A stretch of DNA of 17,115 nt from Ruminococcus sp. (lineage in GTDB: Bacteria; Bacillota; Clostridia; Oscillospirales; Ruminococcaceae): positions 1-17,115 of the forward strand of contig DNLQ01000079.1 of NCBI GenBank assembly GCA_003488415.1, read 5' to 3'. Below, piece by piece: positions 1-7,019 of the stretch. Positions within the stretch are counted from its first letter, which is position 1. The number at the start of each line of letters is the position of its first letter. The notes below the pieces were generated by a model. The model searched no databases. It was given only the letters and a program-made list of their open reading frames with translations, and was not told where the DNA came from. The position numbers and the translations under genes are program-made.

Positions 1-1063
1 GCATGGTATCCTTGCCGTCAAGGTGTGAGATACGTATCTGATACTCGCTGGAGATCTCATGGAATGCTCCGAGTATCTCTTCGATCTGGCTGGGAAATAC
101 GTTGACTCCCTTTATCTTCATCATATCATCTGTTCGTCCCCTGATAGTATCTATTCGGGGATAGCAGCGTCCGCAGCTGCACTTGCCGGGAATTATCCGT
201 GAAAGATCATGTGTGCGGTAACGTATAAGGGGCGCTCCCTCCTTCACCAGCGTTGTTATCACGATCTCTCCCGGCTCACCGTCAGGTACGTTCTCACCGG
301 TAACGGGATCAATTATCTCAAGATAGAGGAAATCGTCCCAGTAGTGCATACCCTCGCCGCCGGGACAGTTTATACCTATACCAGGACCGTATATCTCAGT
401 AAGTCCGTAGATATCAAAAAGCTCTATGCCCAGCTGTTCAGATATATTGTCACGCATCTTCTGACTCCATCTCTCTGAACCGATAACTCCCTTCTTCAGC
501 TTTATCTTGTCCCTGATGCCACGCTTCTGTATCTCCTCTGCAAGAAGAAGTGCATACGAGGATGTTGCACAGATCACTGTACTTTCCATATCCTGCATCA
601 TCTGGAGCTGCTTGTCGGTGTTTCCCGGTCCCATAGGTATTACCATTGCTCCCAGCTTCTCAGCGCCGTTCTGGAAGCCTATTCCGGCAGTCCAGAGACC
701 GTATCCGGGAGTTATCTGTATCCTGTCTTTATTCGTTATGCCTGCTGTCTCATAGCACCGTGCAAACATTATTGCCCAGTCTTCAACATCCTTTGCTGTG
801 TATGGGATTATGACCGGAGTACCTGTTGTTCCGGAAGAAGAATGGATACGTACTATCTCTTCCTCAGGTGCTGTCATAAGTCCGAGAGGATACGCTTCTC
901 TCAGGTCACTTTTCTCTGAAAAAGGCAGCTTTGCAAAGTCCTCAGGAGAGTCTACCTTTCTGATACCTGCTTTCTCCAGCTTCTTACCGTAGAAGCTGCC
1001 TGCCTTTATCAGTGCGTCGATCCTGCCGTTCACCAGTTCAAGCTGTTTTTCTGTAATCTGCAT
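1..1063 (-). CDS. paaK: Phenylacetate-CoA ligase (aryl-CoA ligase), 3' end cut by window
   Basis: An AMP-forming ligase that converts an aryl acetate such as phenylacetate or indoleacetate, with ATP and CoA, to aryl-acetyl-CoA in the cytoplasm. The reading frame is open from the ATG at 1063 to the left edge, giving 354 residues (complete codons 2-1063); about 80 C-terminal residues are missing compared with the roughly 430 usual for PaaK. The adenylate-forming P-loop SSSGTTGTP lies at residues 75-83. Further on come YGLTEIYGPG, a Cys-containing SCGRCYPR stretch, and GRTDDMIKIKG, the hinge region typical of PaaK. An AAAGGA Shine-Dalgarno lies upstream; an earlier in-register ATG is closed at once by TGA, so the chosen start is the only sensible one. 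It follows iorA and iorB on the same strand after a 97-nt gap containing a hairpin, the usual association for aryl-pyruvate metabolism. Substrate choice among aryl acetates cannot be read from the sequence. Confidence 0.93.
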   Translation of the reverse strand, partial: MQITEKQLELVNGRIDALIKAGSFYGKKLEKAGIRKVDSPEDFAKLPFSEKSDLREAYPLGLMTAPEEEIVRIHSSSGTTGTPVIIPYTAKDVEDWAIMFARCYETAGITNKDRIQITPGYGLWTAGIGFQNGAEKLGAMVIPMGPGNTDKQLQMMQDMESTVICATSSYALLLAEEIQKRGIRDKIKLKKGVIGSERWSQKMRDNISEQLGIELFDIYGLTEIYGPGIGINCPGGEGMHYWDDFLYLEIIDPVTGENVPDGEPGEIVITTLVKEGAPLIRYRTHDLSRIIPGKCSCGRCYPRIDTIRGRTDDMMKIKGVNVFPSQIEEILGAFHEISSEYQIRISHLDGKDTM

Positions 1064-1109
1064 ATCAGATCATTCCTTTCATTACTCTTTTATATACTTT
1101 TTGTGATAA

Positions 1110-1142
1110 TGATGCGGCTGTTCTTGAAATACCGCCGCATCA
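1110..1142 (-). other. Hairpin between iorB and paaK
   Basis: Perfect 9-bp inverted repeat TGATGCGGC / GCCGCATCA (arms 1110-1118 and 1134-1142) with a 15-nt loop, inside the 97-nt gap between iorB and paaK. On the minus strand it is followed by TTATCACAAAAAG, not by a run of T, so it is not a convincing intrinsic terminator. It may be a processing or mRNA-stability element, or a weak attenuator that lowers paaK relative to iorAB. The function is inferred; only the repeat is seen. Confidence 0.5.
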
Positions 1143-1160
1143 GACCGTTAGCTGTTACTG

Positions 1161-1739
1161 TCATCTGTTTCCTCTGAGTGCCTTTTCATTCAGCTCTATG
1201 AACTGCGGCTTTACGCTGCGCTTCATAGCTTCAACTGCGTCGTCTGTAGTAAATGGAAGTACTCCCGACTTTACTGCAACTCCAAGCAGCACCATGTTAA
1301 GTACTCTTGGGGAACCAAGCTCACGGCAGATGCTCTCTCCGTCTACTACAGTCAGACTTGCCACCTGTTTACCGAGGTAATCAAGCATTTCCCTGCCGTT
1401 GTAATCGGAAGCCTTCAGCGCTGCGGTAACCGGCATGACCGGACGGCTGTTCACTATGGCTGTACCGTCCTTCTTCAGGTACGGCAGCATACGTACAGCT
1501 TCGGCAGGCTCAAATGCTATGATGATGTCTGCTTCTCCTGTACCGAACATGGGAGTACATATCTCTTCATCCTGTGCGATACGCAGGAAGCTGAATACGC
1601 TTCCGCCCTTCTGTGCCATTCCTATGGTCTCCGCACTCATTACTGAGAAGCCCTTTTCCATTGCAGAGGCTGCTATCAGCTTGGAGGTCAGAACAGTACC
1701 CTGTCCGCCCACTCCGCAGAGAAGTATATTATTTATCAT
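1161..1739 (-). CDS. iorB: Indolepyruvate ferredoxin oxidoreductase, beta subunit
   Basis: Small subunit of the thiamine-diphosphate, iron-sulfur enzyme that interconverts aryl pyruvates (indole-, phenyl-, hydroxyphenylpyruvate) and aryl-acetyl-CoA plus CO2 with ferredoxin as electron carrier. The 192 residues are a normal length for IorB and match the gamma-domain fold of pyruvate ferredoxin oxidoreductases: the N-terminal glycine motif GVGGQG is at residues 9-14, followed by an AETIGMAQKGGSVFSFLRI stretch typical of the family. The ATG lies 1 nt after the iorA stop codon, and its strong Shine-Dalgarno AAAGGAGG is inside the end of iorA, so the two subunits are translationally coupled, fitting their 1:1 complex. 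No Fe-S cysteine cluster is visible here; the clusters are in IorA. Confidence 0.95.
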   Translation of the reverse strand: MINNILLCGVGGQGTVLTSKLIAASAMEKGFSVMSAETIGMAQKGGSVFSFLRIAQDEEICTPMFGTGEADIIIAFEPAEAVRMLPYLKKDGTAIVNSRPVMPVTAALKASDYNGREMLDYLGKQVASLTVVDGESICRELGSPRVLNMVLLGVAVKSGVLPFTTDDAVEAMKRSVKPQFIELNEKALRGNR

Positions 1740-1740
1740 C

Positions 1741-3558
1741 TTATTCAGCCTCCTTTCCGCAGCTTATGGCACTTACCGGACAGACCTGTGTACACAGTCC
1801 GCAGCCGGTACACAGCGAGCTGTCAATGGCGACATTGCCATCTGAGATGATGATACCCGGACATCCCAGACTGTTTATACACTTCCGGCATTGTATACAC
1901 TTGTCTGCATCTATTACTGCCGGCTTATCAGGTTTTATGAGTACGGCGCAGGGTGATTTGAATATGATAGCCTTGACTCCTTTTTCCGCCGAGACTCTCT
2001 TTACTGTTTCAACCGCTTTGTCAAGCTCCAGAGGATTAACGGTCTCCACTGTGCTGAGTCCTACTCCACGGAGTACTGCTTCAATATCCACTTTGTCTAC
2101 TATCTGTCCCATCATGGTGCGCCCTGTTCCGGGATGCGGCTGATGTCCGGTCATTGCCGTCGTTGAATTATCAAGTATCACAAGTGTCATATCCGCCTGA
2201 TTGTATACAGCGTTGACTGCGCCTGTTATTGCAGAGGCAAAGAATGTGGAGTCTCCCACAAAGGCAAAGCAGGCTGTATCAGGTTCTATCTTGCCCACTC
2301 CCTGGGCTATGTTCACTCCTGCACCCATACACAGACAGGTATCGACCATATCCAGAGGCATTGCATTTCCGAGAGTATAGCAGCCGATATCACCGCAGAA
2401 GATGGTCTTCTTTCCCTTCATCGCCTGCTTTACTGCATAGAAACTGGCTCGATGCGGACATCCGGCACAGAGTACAGGCGGACGCACAGGAAGCTCCGGC
2501 GGAGCTGCTGTTTCTGTCTTCTCCGGCTGTTCCCAGCCCATAAATGCTGCTATATTCCCCCTTACACTGTCACAGGTATTCTCTCCGGCTGTCTTTACGT
2601 CTCCGGTGAGCTTGCCGACAATGTGGGTATTCAGGCGGTACTTGCCGCATACGTATGTCAGCTCCCGCTCTATGACAGGATCAAGCTCCTCGATACACAG
2701 TACCTCGTCAAGATCTCTGAGGAACTCAAGTGCTGCCTTCTCCGGGAACGGGAAAGGAGTTGAGACCTTGAACAGTGCCGGAGACTCCTTGTCTCTCAGC
2801 ACCTCCTTCACATAAGTCCAGCTTATTCCGTGGGATGCTACTCCTTTTCTGCACCCGTGTGCAGATGCAGGTATCACAAGATTTCTTCCGTATCCCGAGA
2901 ACACGTCTGAAAGCTCTGCGTTGCGCTTTTCTATGTTCATATGTGCGTTATATGAGAGCCTTGGGAATATTACCCAGCGTGAAGAGTCCTTCACAAAACC
3001 CTCCGGGCTGTTTACACTGTATTCATCCTTGTCCTTCACCTCTATTGAAGCATAGGCGTGACAGACTCTTGTAGTGGGACGAAAGAATACCGGTGTATGA
3101 TACTTCTCAGAATACTCAAATGCCTCCTGTATCATATCATAAGCCTCCTGTACCGTGGACGGATCAAAACAGGGCAGCTTTGAGAATGAGGCGAAATGAC
3201 GTGTATCCTGCTCCGTCTGTGATGATATCGGGCCGGGATCGTCTGCAACCATTATCACCATTCCTCCCTTGACACCTATGTACTCCAGGCTCATGAGCGG
3301 ATCAGAAGCTACGTTCAGTCCAACCTGTTTCATGGTGACCATGCTTCGTGCGCCGCAGTAGGCTGCACCTGCGCCAAGCTCCATTGCTGCTTTTTCGTTT
3401 ACCGACCATTCTACATATATTTTTCCGTCATTGTTTTTAGCAGTGGTCTCCAGTACTTCGGTCGATGGAGTTCCCGGATAACCGCAGATCAGATTGAGTC
3501 CGGCTGCTATAGCGCCTCTGGCTATGGCTGCGTTTCCCATTAAAAATTCCTTGTGCAT
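1741..3558 (-). CDS. iorA: Indolepyruvate ferredoxin oxidoreductase, alpha subunit
   Basis: Large catalytic subunit (605 residues, usual family length) of the oxygen-sensitive enzyme acting on aryl pyruvates and CoA with ferredoxin. The N-terminal pyrimidine-binding domain contains CGYPGTPSTEV (25-35) and YVEWSVNEKAA (48-58), whose Glu50 fits the TPP-activating glutamate. The TPP/Mg-binding domain contains CAGCPHR (364-370), GDIGCYTLGNAMP (389-401) and GDST...DNSTTAMTG (435-471). The C-terminus is a two-[4Fe-4S] ferredoxin domain: CIQCRKCINSLGCP (554-567) and CTGCGLCTQVCP (583-594); the longer last spacing of the first cluster is seen in other IorA proteins. First gene of the iorA-iorB-paaK operon; start ATG 3558 has AGAGGT upstream and a promoter 30-65 nt upstream. 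Known role: aromatic amino acid metabolism. In ruminococci the reductive direction, giving arylpyruvates for Phe/Trp synthesis, is plausible but inferred. Confidence 0.96.
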   Translation of the reverse strand: MHKEFLMGNAAIARGAIAAGLNLICGYPGTPSTEVLETTAKNNDGKIYVEWSVNEKAAMELGAGAAYCGARSMVTMKQVGLNVASDPLMSLEYIGVKGGMVIMVADDPGPISSQTEQDTRHFASFSKLPCFDPSTVQEAYDMIQEAFEYSEKYHTPVFFRPTTRVCHAYASIEVKDKDEYSVNSPEGFVKDSSRWVIFPRLSYNAHMNIEKRNAELSDVFSGYGRNLVIPASAHGCRKGVASHGISWTYVKEVLRDKESPALFKVSTPFPFPEKAALEFLRDLDEVLCIEELDPVIERELTYVCGKYRLNTHIVGKLTGDVKTAGENTCDSVRGNIAAFMGWEQPEKTETAAPPELPVRPPVLCAGCPHRASFYAVKQAMKGKKTIFCGDIGCYTLGNAMPLDMVDTCLCMGAGVNIAQGVGKIEPDTACFAFVGDSTFFASAITGAVNAVYNQADMTLVILDNSTTAMTGHQPHPGTGRTMMGQIVDKVDIEAVLRGVGLSTVETVNPLELDKAVETVKRVSAEKGVKAIIFKSPCAVLIKPDKPAVIDADKCIQCRKCINSLGCPGIIISDGNVAIDSSLCTGCGLCTQVCPVSAISCGKEAE

Positions 3559-3593
3559 AATAATACCTCTTTTACGGTTTATTTCATAATTAT

Positions 3594-3622
3594 ATTTTAC
3601 TACTTTACGGGATATTTGTCAA
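3594..3622 (-). promoter_or_regulatory. Sigma-A-type promoter of iorA-iorB-paaK
   Basis: On the minus strand the -35 box TTGACA (3622-3617) is a full consensus match, the spacer is exactly 17 nt (3616-3600), and the -10 box TAAAAT (3599-3594) matches 5 of 6. Expected transcription start near 3587, leaving a leader of about 29 nt before the iorA ATG. A direct repeat of CCGTAAA (minus strand; plus-strand positions 3571-3577 and 3604-3610) lies 33 bp apart on either side of the -10 box and could be an operator. Confidence 0.75.
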
Positions 3623-3710
3623 TAATTACAGTCTTCATCATACACAAGCACTCTATTCCCCCTTTGCTCCTGCAATGAAGTCCGGAAATAAAAACTTTCA
3701 TTTTATTTTC

Positions 3711-3743
3711 TTATAATTGAAATATTTCTGTGATAAAATCGGA
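3711..3743 (+). promoter_or_regulatory. Possible promoter of the ECF sigma/anti-sigma operon
   Basis: Two overlapping readings exist. A sigma-A promoter could use TTATAA (3711-3716), a 17-nt spacer and TAAAAT (3734-3739), with a good -10 but a poor -35. Alternatively TGAAAT (3718-3723), a 16-nt spacer and CGGA (3740-3743) resembles ECF-type promoters (TGAAAC-like -35, CGT-like -10), which would fit autoregulation by the sigma factor encoded next. Both are pattern matches only. Confidence 0.35.
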
Positions 3744-3766
3744 CTATATAGGCAGAGGACCTCAAC

Positions 3767-3783
3767 GCCTCGTGAAAGGAGGC
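3767..3783 (+). promoter_or_regulatory. Hairpin enclosing the Shine-Dalgarno of the sigma factor
   Basis: GCCTC (3767-3771) can pair with GAGGC (3779-3783) across the 7-nt loop GTGAAAG, hiding the strong Shine-Dalgarno AAAGGAGG (3775-3782) that sits 8 nt before the ATG at 3791. A competing 4-bp pairing, GAGG (3755-3758) with CCTC (3768-3771), would free it. The stems are short, so control of translation is a hypothesis; the complementary bases are seen directly. Confidence 0.4.
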
Positions 3784-3790
3784 TTAACCA

Positions 3791-4345
3791 ATGGATGATA
3801 TATCAATTATTGAACTGTTCCGTAAAAGAGATGAAAGAGCTATTTCTGAGATGAAACAGAAATACGGAAGACTGTGCTGCTGTATTGCAGGGAACATCCT
3901 GTCACAGCGTGAGGATGCGGAAGAATGCGTAAACTCTGCCTATTATGAGATCTGGAACAACATTCCCCCTGACTGCCCGGACGACCTCAGAACATACCTG
4001 TGCCGTATCGTAAGGAATATTGCCATAAAAAGACTACAGTACAATACCGCAGCCAAACGTGATCCCGGATATACTGTCCCTCTGGACGAGATCGCCGAAT
4101 GTGTCCCCTCAGCCAGCGGAGATGCAGTGTCAGACAAGGAGCTGGCAGAGGCTATCAGCCGCTTTCTCAGAACTCAGGATCAGAAATACCGCAAGGTGTT
4201 CGTCAGGCGCTACTGGTACGGAGATCCGATCTCAGTGATAGCAGAGTATTACGGTATGAATGACAAGACCGTAGCTACATACCTTTTCCGGACAAGAAAA
4301 AAACTCAAAGCCTTTTTACAGAAAGAAGGGTACTACTATGAATGA
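3791..4345 (+). CDS. ECF-type RNA polymerase sigma factor (sigma-70 family)
   Basis: A 184-residue two-domain sigma factor that would direct RNA polymerase to a specific regulon in response to an outside signal. Region 2 covers about residues 10-82, with the helix EDAEECVNSAYYEIWNN (41-57) and LRTYLCRIVRNIAIKRL (66-82). Region 4 covers about 117-178, with a helix-turn-helix at SVIAEYYGMNDKTVATYLFRTRKKL (148-172). The short linker has no extra domain, so this is a standard extracytoplasmic-function type. The ATG has an AAAGGAGG site 8 nt upstream. The gene overlaps the next one by 8 nt (ATGAATGA), which couples translation of the sigma factor and its presumed membrane inhibitor. It is the only plus-strand operon in the window, divergent from iorA. 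The regulon cannot be inferred from this window. Confidence 0.93.
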   Translation: MDDISIIELFRKRDERAISEMKQKYGRLCCCIAGNILSQREDAEECVNSAYYEIWNNIPPDCPDDLRTYLCRIVRNIAIKRLQYNTAAKRDPGYTVPLDEIAECVPSASGDAVSDKELAEAISRFLRTQDQKYRKVFVRRYWYGDPISVIAEYYGMNDKTVATYLFRTRKKLKAFLQKEGYYYE

Positions 4346-5720
4346 ATTACGTTTTCTTGAAGTGATCGGTTTGCTGGATGACGATATTGTAAGAGAGGCA
4401 TATCCGGACGGTTTGCATGATACTCTTCATAAACCCGCTGTATCCAGGAAAAAAATCTATGCTGTCAGCACTGTGGCTGCTGCGGCTGTTATTACTATCG
4501 GAACTGCTGCCTTCTATCATACGCATAAACCCTCAGATATGCTTGATGCCCCTTCTCAATCTGAGGACAAGCTCCCGGATCCGGATAATACCGTTATCAA
4601 TGCCACAGAGCCCCCGGCAAGCACTGATACCTCAGCCGCTCCGCCTGAGACTCAGACTTTCACACCAACAGCTGTAATAGCTTCTGCTGCTCCTCCGGAC
4701 AGCAATGTCCCCTCTGAACCGGAATCTGCATCTGCCCCTGCACCCGTCCCGGACAGTAAACATGGTACAGTCAGCAGAGGCTATGCCCACACTCAGTCTG
4801 CCGCTGACAGCCGCCCTGCAAGGATCACATCACCAGCTTCTTCACACACAGTCACAACAACTCCGGCGGAGCAAAAGACAGCTCCCGCAGCGGAAACTCC
4901 CACTCAGATGCACAAGGTAGGCATCGACATCGAAGGTTGTTATTATCTGCCGTTTTCTGAAACGCTCGATCCCTGGTCAGATAGCTTTGCATCTGAGGAG
5001 ATACATCATATCGACATCAGAACTTCCGACGGATTCTATCGTCAGCTTGATACTGATGAATACAGCCGGCACGGTATTAACAACGAGGTCACACTCTCCG
5101 ACTTCGGCGGATACATCGGCAAGGTCGTGGAAGTGGATGATACAGGCAGTCATCACGGCAGCGCAGCAGAATCTCAGGAGCCTGCTCTCGCAGGTGCAGA
5201 TGTGTACCGGTACGCTCCCAGCGGTGACAACAAAGCCTTTATCATAGTGAAGAAAGACAGACAATGCAGTATTTTCATTGCCGATATTGTAAACACAAGC
5301 TCCGGATTCCGGAAGGGACTCGCCTTCTTTAATGTTCAGAGTGCAGACGATATACAGTATATCGAGTACAGTGTAAATACGGCTGTTAACGGACTAATGA
5401 CAACAGTCAGACAGAACACCATTACAGACACGGACAGGATAAGTGCTTTCTATGATCTGCTTTGTCAGCTACAGCCTGAGGATCACAGCGATCTGCCGGA
5501 ACATATCGGTACTCCGCAATGGCTTGTTGATGCGTGGGAGAACTACAGAAATAATCCCTCTCCTCCGCCGATTGAAAATTACCGCATAACTATAAAACTG
5601 AAGGACGGTACTGCTTTACAGGATATAAACTATCAGCCGTTCCTCGGCAACGGCTATGTGGAATGTATGGAGCAGCTCACTCCGGAGCAGAACAGCGCTC
5701 TGAAGGAACTCCTCCGGTAG
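4338..5720 (+). CDS. Membrane protein, probable anti-sigma factor with extracellular sensor-like domain
   Basis: A 460-residue single-pass membrane protein, type II topology predicted. The N-terminal cytoplasmic segment (1-39) begins MNELRFLEVIGLLDDDIVREA, similar to short N-terminal segments I recall in clostridial proteins encoded next to ECF sigma factors. A basic stretch, SRKK (36-39), precedes one transmembrane helix at about 41-60. Residues 61-190 are a disordered linker rich in Pro, Ser, Thr and Ala. Residues 191-460 look like a folded extracellular domain, with KVGIDIEGCYYLPF at its start, a GGYIGKVVEVDD segment near the middle and an IKLKDGT strand near the end; I cannot assign it to a named family. 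No zinc-binding HxxxCxxC anti-sigma motif is visible. The 8-nt overlap with the sigma gene supports an anti-sigma role, which is inferred. Ligand unknown. Confidence 0.75.
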   Translation: MNELRFLEVIGLLDDDIVREAYPDGLHDTLHKPAVSRKKIYAVSTVAAAAVITIGTAAFYHTHKPSDMLDAPSQSEDKLPDPDNTVINATEPPASTDTSAAPPETQTFTPTAVIASAAPPDSNVPSEPESASAPAPVPDSKHGTVSRGYAHTQSAADSRPARITSPASSHTVTTTPAEQKTAPAAETPTQMHKVGIDIEGCYYLPFSETLDPWSDSFASEEIHHIDIRTSDGFYRQLDTDEYSRHGINNEVTLSDFGGYIGKVVEVDDTGSHHGSAAESQEPALAGADVYRYAPSGDNKAFIIVKKDRQCSIFIADIVNTSSGFRKGLAFFNVQSADDIQYIEYSVNTAVNGLMTTVRQNTITDTDRISAFYDLLCQLQPEDHSDLPEHIGTPQWLVDAWENYRNNPSPPPIENYRITIKLKDGTALQDINYQPFLGNGYVECMEQLTPEQNSALKELLR

Positions 5721-5790
5721 AACATGAGAAATTATTGCTCTGGCAAATAAAAATCAATAAATAAAATGGTGACTTGTTATTAAAAAAATG

Positions 5791-5824
5791 TATCTCTTTC
5801 CCCCTCCGGCGGGGGGAAGAGATA
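5791..5824 (-). terminator. Intrinsic terminator downstream of the CobW-type gene
   Basis: Arms 5791-5804 and 5811-5824 form 14 base pairs (one T-G pair) around the 6-nt loop TCCGGC. On the minus strand the stem is followed by CA and then seven T (complement of 5782-5788), the classical terminator layout, so it should end transcripts coming from the minus strand. On the plus strand there is no T tract after it, so it is a poor terminator for the anti-sigma gene. Confidence 0.8.
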
Positions 5825-5875
5825 CGAAAAACATATGACGCTTAGCCTTTTCTCAGATCATGATATTTAAAGATG

Positions 5876-5907
5876 CCCCGGAGACGTCAGCTATGACGTC
5901 TCCGGGG
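5876..5907. terminator. Strong GC-rich hairpin, possibly bidirectional terminator
   Basis: A perfect 14-bp inverted repeat, CCCCGGAGACGTCA (5876-5889) and TGACGTCTCCGGGG (5894-5907), with the 4-nt loop GCTA. It lies between convergent operons, where a shared terminator is expected. Neither side carries a good T tract (TGTTCTAT on the plus strand, CATCTTTAAAT on the minus strand), so terminator function is less certain than for the neighbouring hairpin. Confidence 0.55.
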
Positions 5908-6028
5908 TGTTCTATGGCAAAGGGCAAAAACTCTTGGCGTTTGCTATTTGCCGATCTGTACGCAGCAAACTTTAATTTGCGGATGTGCGAGGCACTATAA
6001 TTCTGCCTGTATCCTTTATTACTCTACC

Positions 6029-6988
6029 TCAGATAAACACGTACTCATTATCAGTGTTGTACTTCCTGATATGACTGTCTACCGCTTTCGCATCAACATG
6101 GTCTCCTATGACGATAAGTACTGCCTGACCGTCAGATACAGACGATACCGTAACTTCCTCCGGCGTGGCATTTACCTTCAGCCAGCCGTCTCCGGATGGC
6201 AATGCGCCCTTAATGCGGTATACCCTGCCGCACTCTTTGTCGGCAAAGATGCTGTCAATAAGCGGACGTATACCATCCGCAGGTATCCTCAGACGCATGA
6301 AGTAATGCACTCCGCTGAGTATTTCATCAGGACTGTATTTTTTTACATAAGATGAAAGTTTGCAGCCTGCATCCATAAGCATACTATGATCTTCATCTGT
6401 CAGCTCATCCCAATTCTTTACAAGCATATCACTTTCCGTAAAACGCCTTGTACAGCTTATGCTCTCCAGTGCGGCATTGAGCTTTGACAATACCCTGTCA
6501 GCTTCTCCCTCTGAGCCAGTGTATTTGCTTAATATGAGCTTTCCGCAGCAGGCAGCCTCCGATGCAAACAGATACTCCATCTGATCTGTAAGATCATCAG
6601 TGGTTGAGTCGATAACTGTTAGAACGCTCCCGATCTCAAACCACCTGTCAAGCGGCTCATCACGAATAACATCGAAGAACTCGTCCATATCGAATACTCC
6701 CGAGGGTTCTACTACTATACGGTCAAAGTGCTGCATCCCCAGTGCTATGAGCTGGGTTCTGAATCTCCTGCGGTGACAGTGCTGGTCACAGCCTCCCGAT
6801 ACCATCTCAAGCTGGCAGTTTTCACTTTTCAGTTCATTCAGCAACAGCATATCTATATTCACAGCTCCAAGATCATTCACAAGTACAGCTATCCTCAGTC
6901 CTTCATCAAGCATATGACGGGCGTATTTCAAAAGGAATGTTGTCTTTCCGGAGCCTAAAAGCCCCGTTATAAGATCTATCTTTGTCAT
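6029..6988 (-). CDS. CobW/COG0523-family GTPase, divergent
   Basis: A 319-residue P-loop GTPase of the G3E/COG0523 group, whose known members act as metal chaperones or insertase partners for zinc, cobalt or other metalloproteins. Walker A GLLGSGKTT is at 9-17, and the Walker B-side motif VVEPSG (92-97) matches the family pattern E-x-S-G. A C-terminal CobW_C-like region starts near GVHYFMRLRIPADG. Two motifs are unusual. The metal-binding CxCC motif is replaced by GGCDQHCHRRR (66-75), giving C67, H70, C71 and H72. The guanine-specificity NKxD motif appears as SKYT (154-157). It therefore belongs to a divergent clade, and its metal or client is unknown. The gene has a strong GGAGAGAGG ribosome binding site, its own promoter, and no metabolic partner beside it. 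Confidence 0.85.
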   Translation of the reverse strand: MTKIDLITGLLGSGKTTFLLKYARHMLDEGLRIAVLVNDLGAVNIDMLLLNELKSENCQLEMVSGGCDQHCHRRRFRTQLIALGMQHFDRIVVEPSGVFDMDEFFDVIRDEPLDRWFEIGSVLTVIDSTTDDLTDQMEYLFASEAACCGKLILSKYTGSEGEADRVLSKLNAALESISCTRRFTESDMLVKNWDELTDEDHSMLMDAGCKLSSYVKKYSPDEILSGVHYFMRLRIPADGIRPLIDSIFADKECGRVYRIKGALPSGDGWLKVNATPEEVTVSSVSDGQAVLIVIGDHVDAKAVDSHIRKYNTDNEYVFI

Positions 6989-7019
6989 AAACCTCTCTCC
7001 TTCCGGTTACTATGGCTCC

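Larger units (their letters stand above)
5721..6028. other. Gene-free stretch with five inverted repeats
   Basis: This 308-nt gap lies between two convergent genes and shows no credible reading frame of its own. Besides the two hairpins at 5791-5824 and 5876-5907 listed separately, it contains a bipartite hairpin 5916-5952 (GGCAAA/TTTGCC outside, GCAAA/TTTGC inside, 2x2 internal loop), a small GCAAA/TTTGC hairpin at 5965-5980 and AGGCA/TGCCT at 5990-6008. The recurring GCAAA/TTTGC unit suggests a decayed repeat element or a structured 3' untranslated region. No second copy occurs in this window, so repeat status is untested. Confidence 0.5.

Noticed and set aside
4612..4920. Pro/Ser/Thr/Ala-rich stretch considered as a tandem DNA repeat
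   Set aside because: The bias is at the amino acid level; no regular DNA unit repeats, so it is annotated only as a disordered linker.
5791..5824. The same hairpin as terminator of the plus-strand anti-sigma gene
   Set aside because: After the stem the plus strand reads CGAAAAAC without a T run; the T run is on the other side, fitting minus-strand termination.
5948..6355. A 135-codon plus-strand open frame starting in the inverted-repeat region
   Set aside because: Most of it is antisense to the C-terminal part of the CobW-type gene, there is no clear ribosome binding site, and the product has no recognisable motif.
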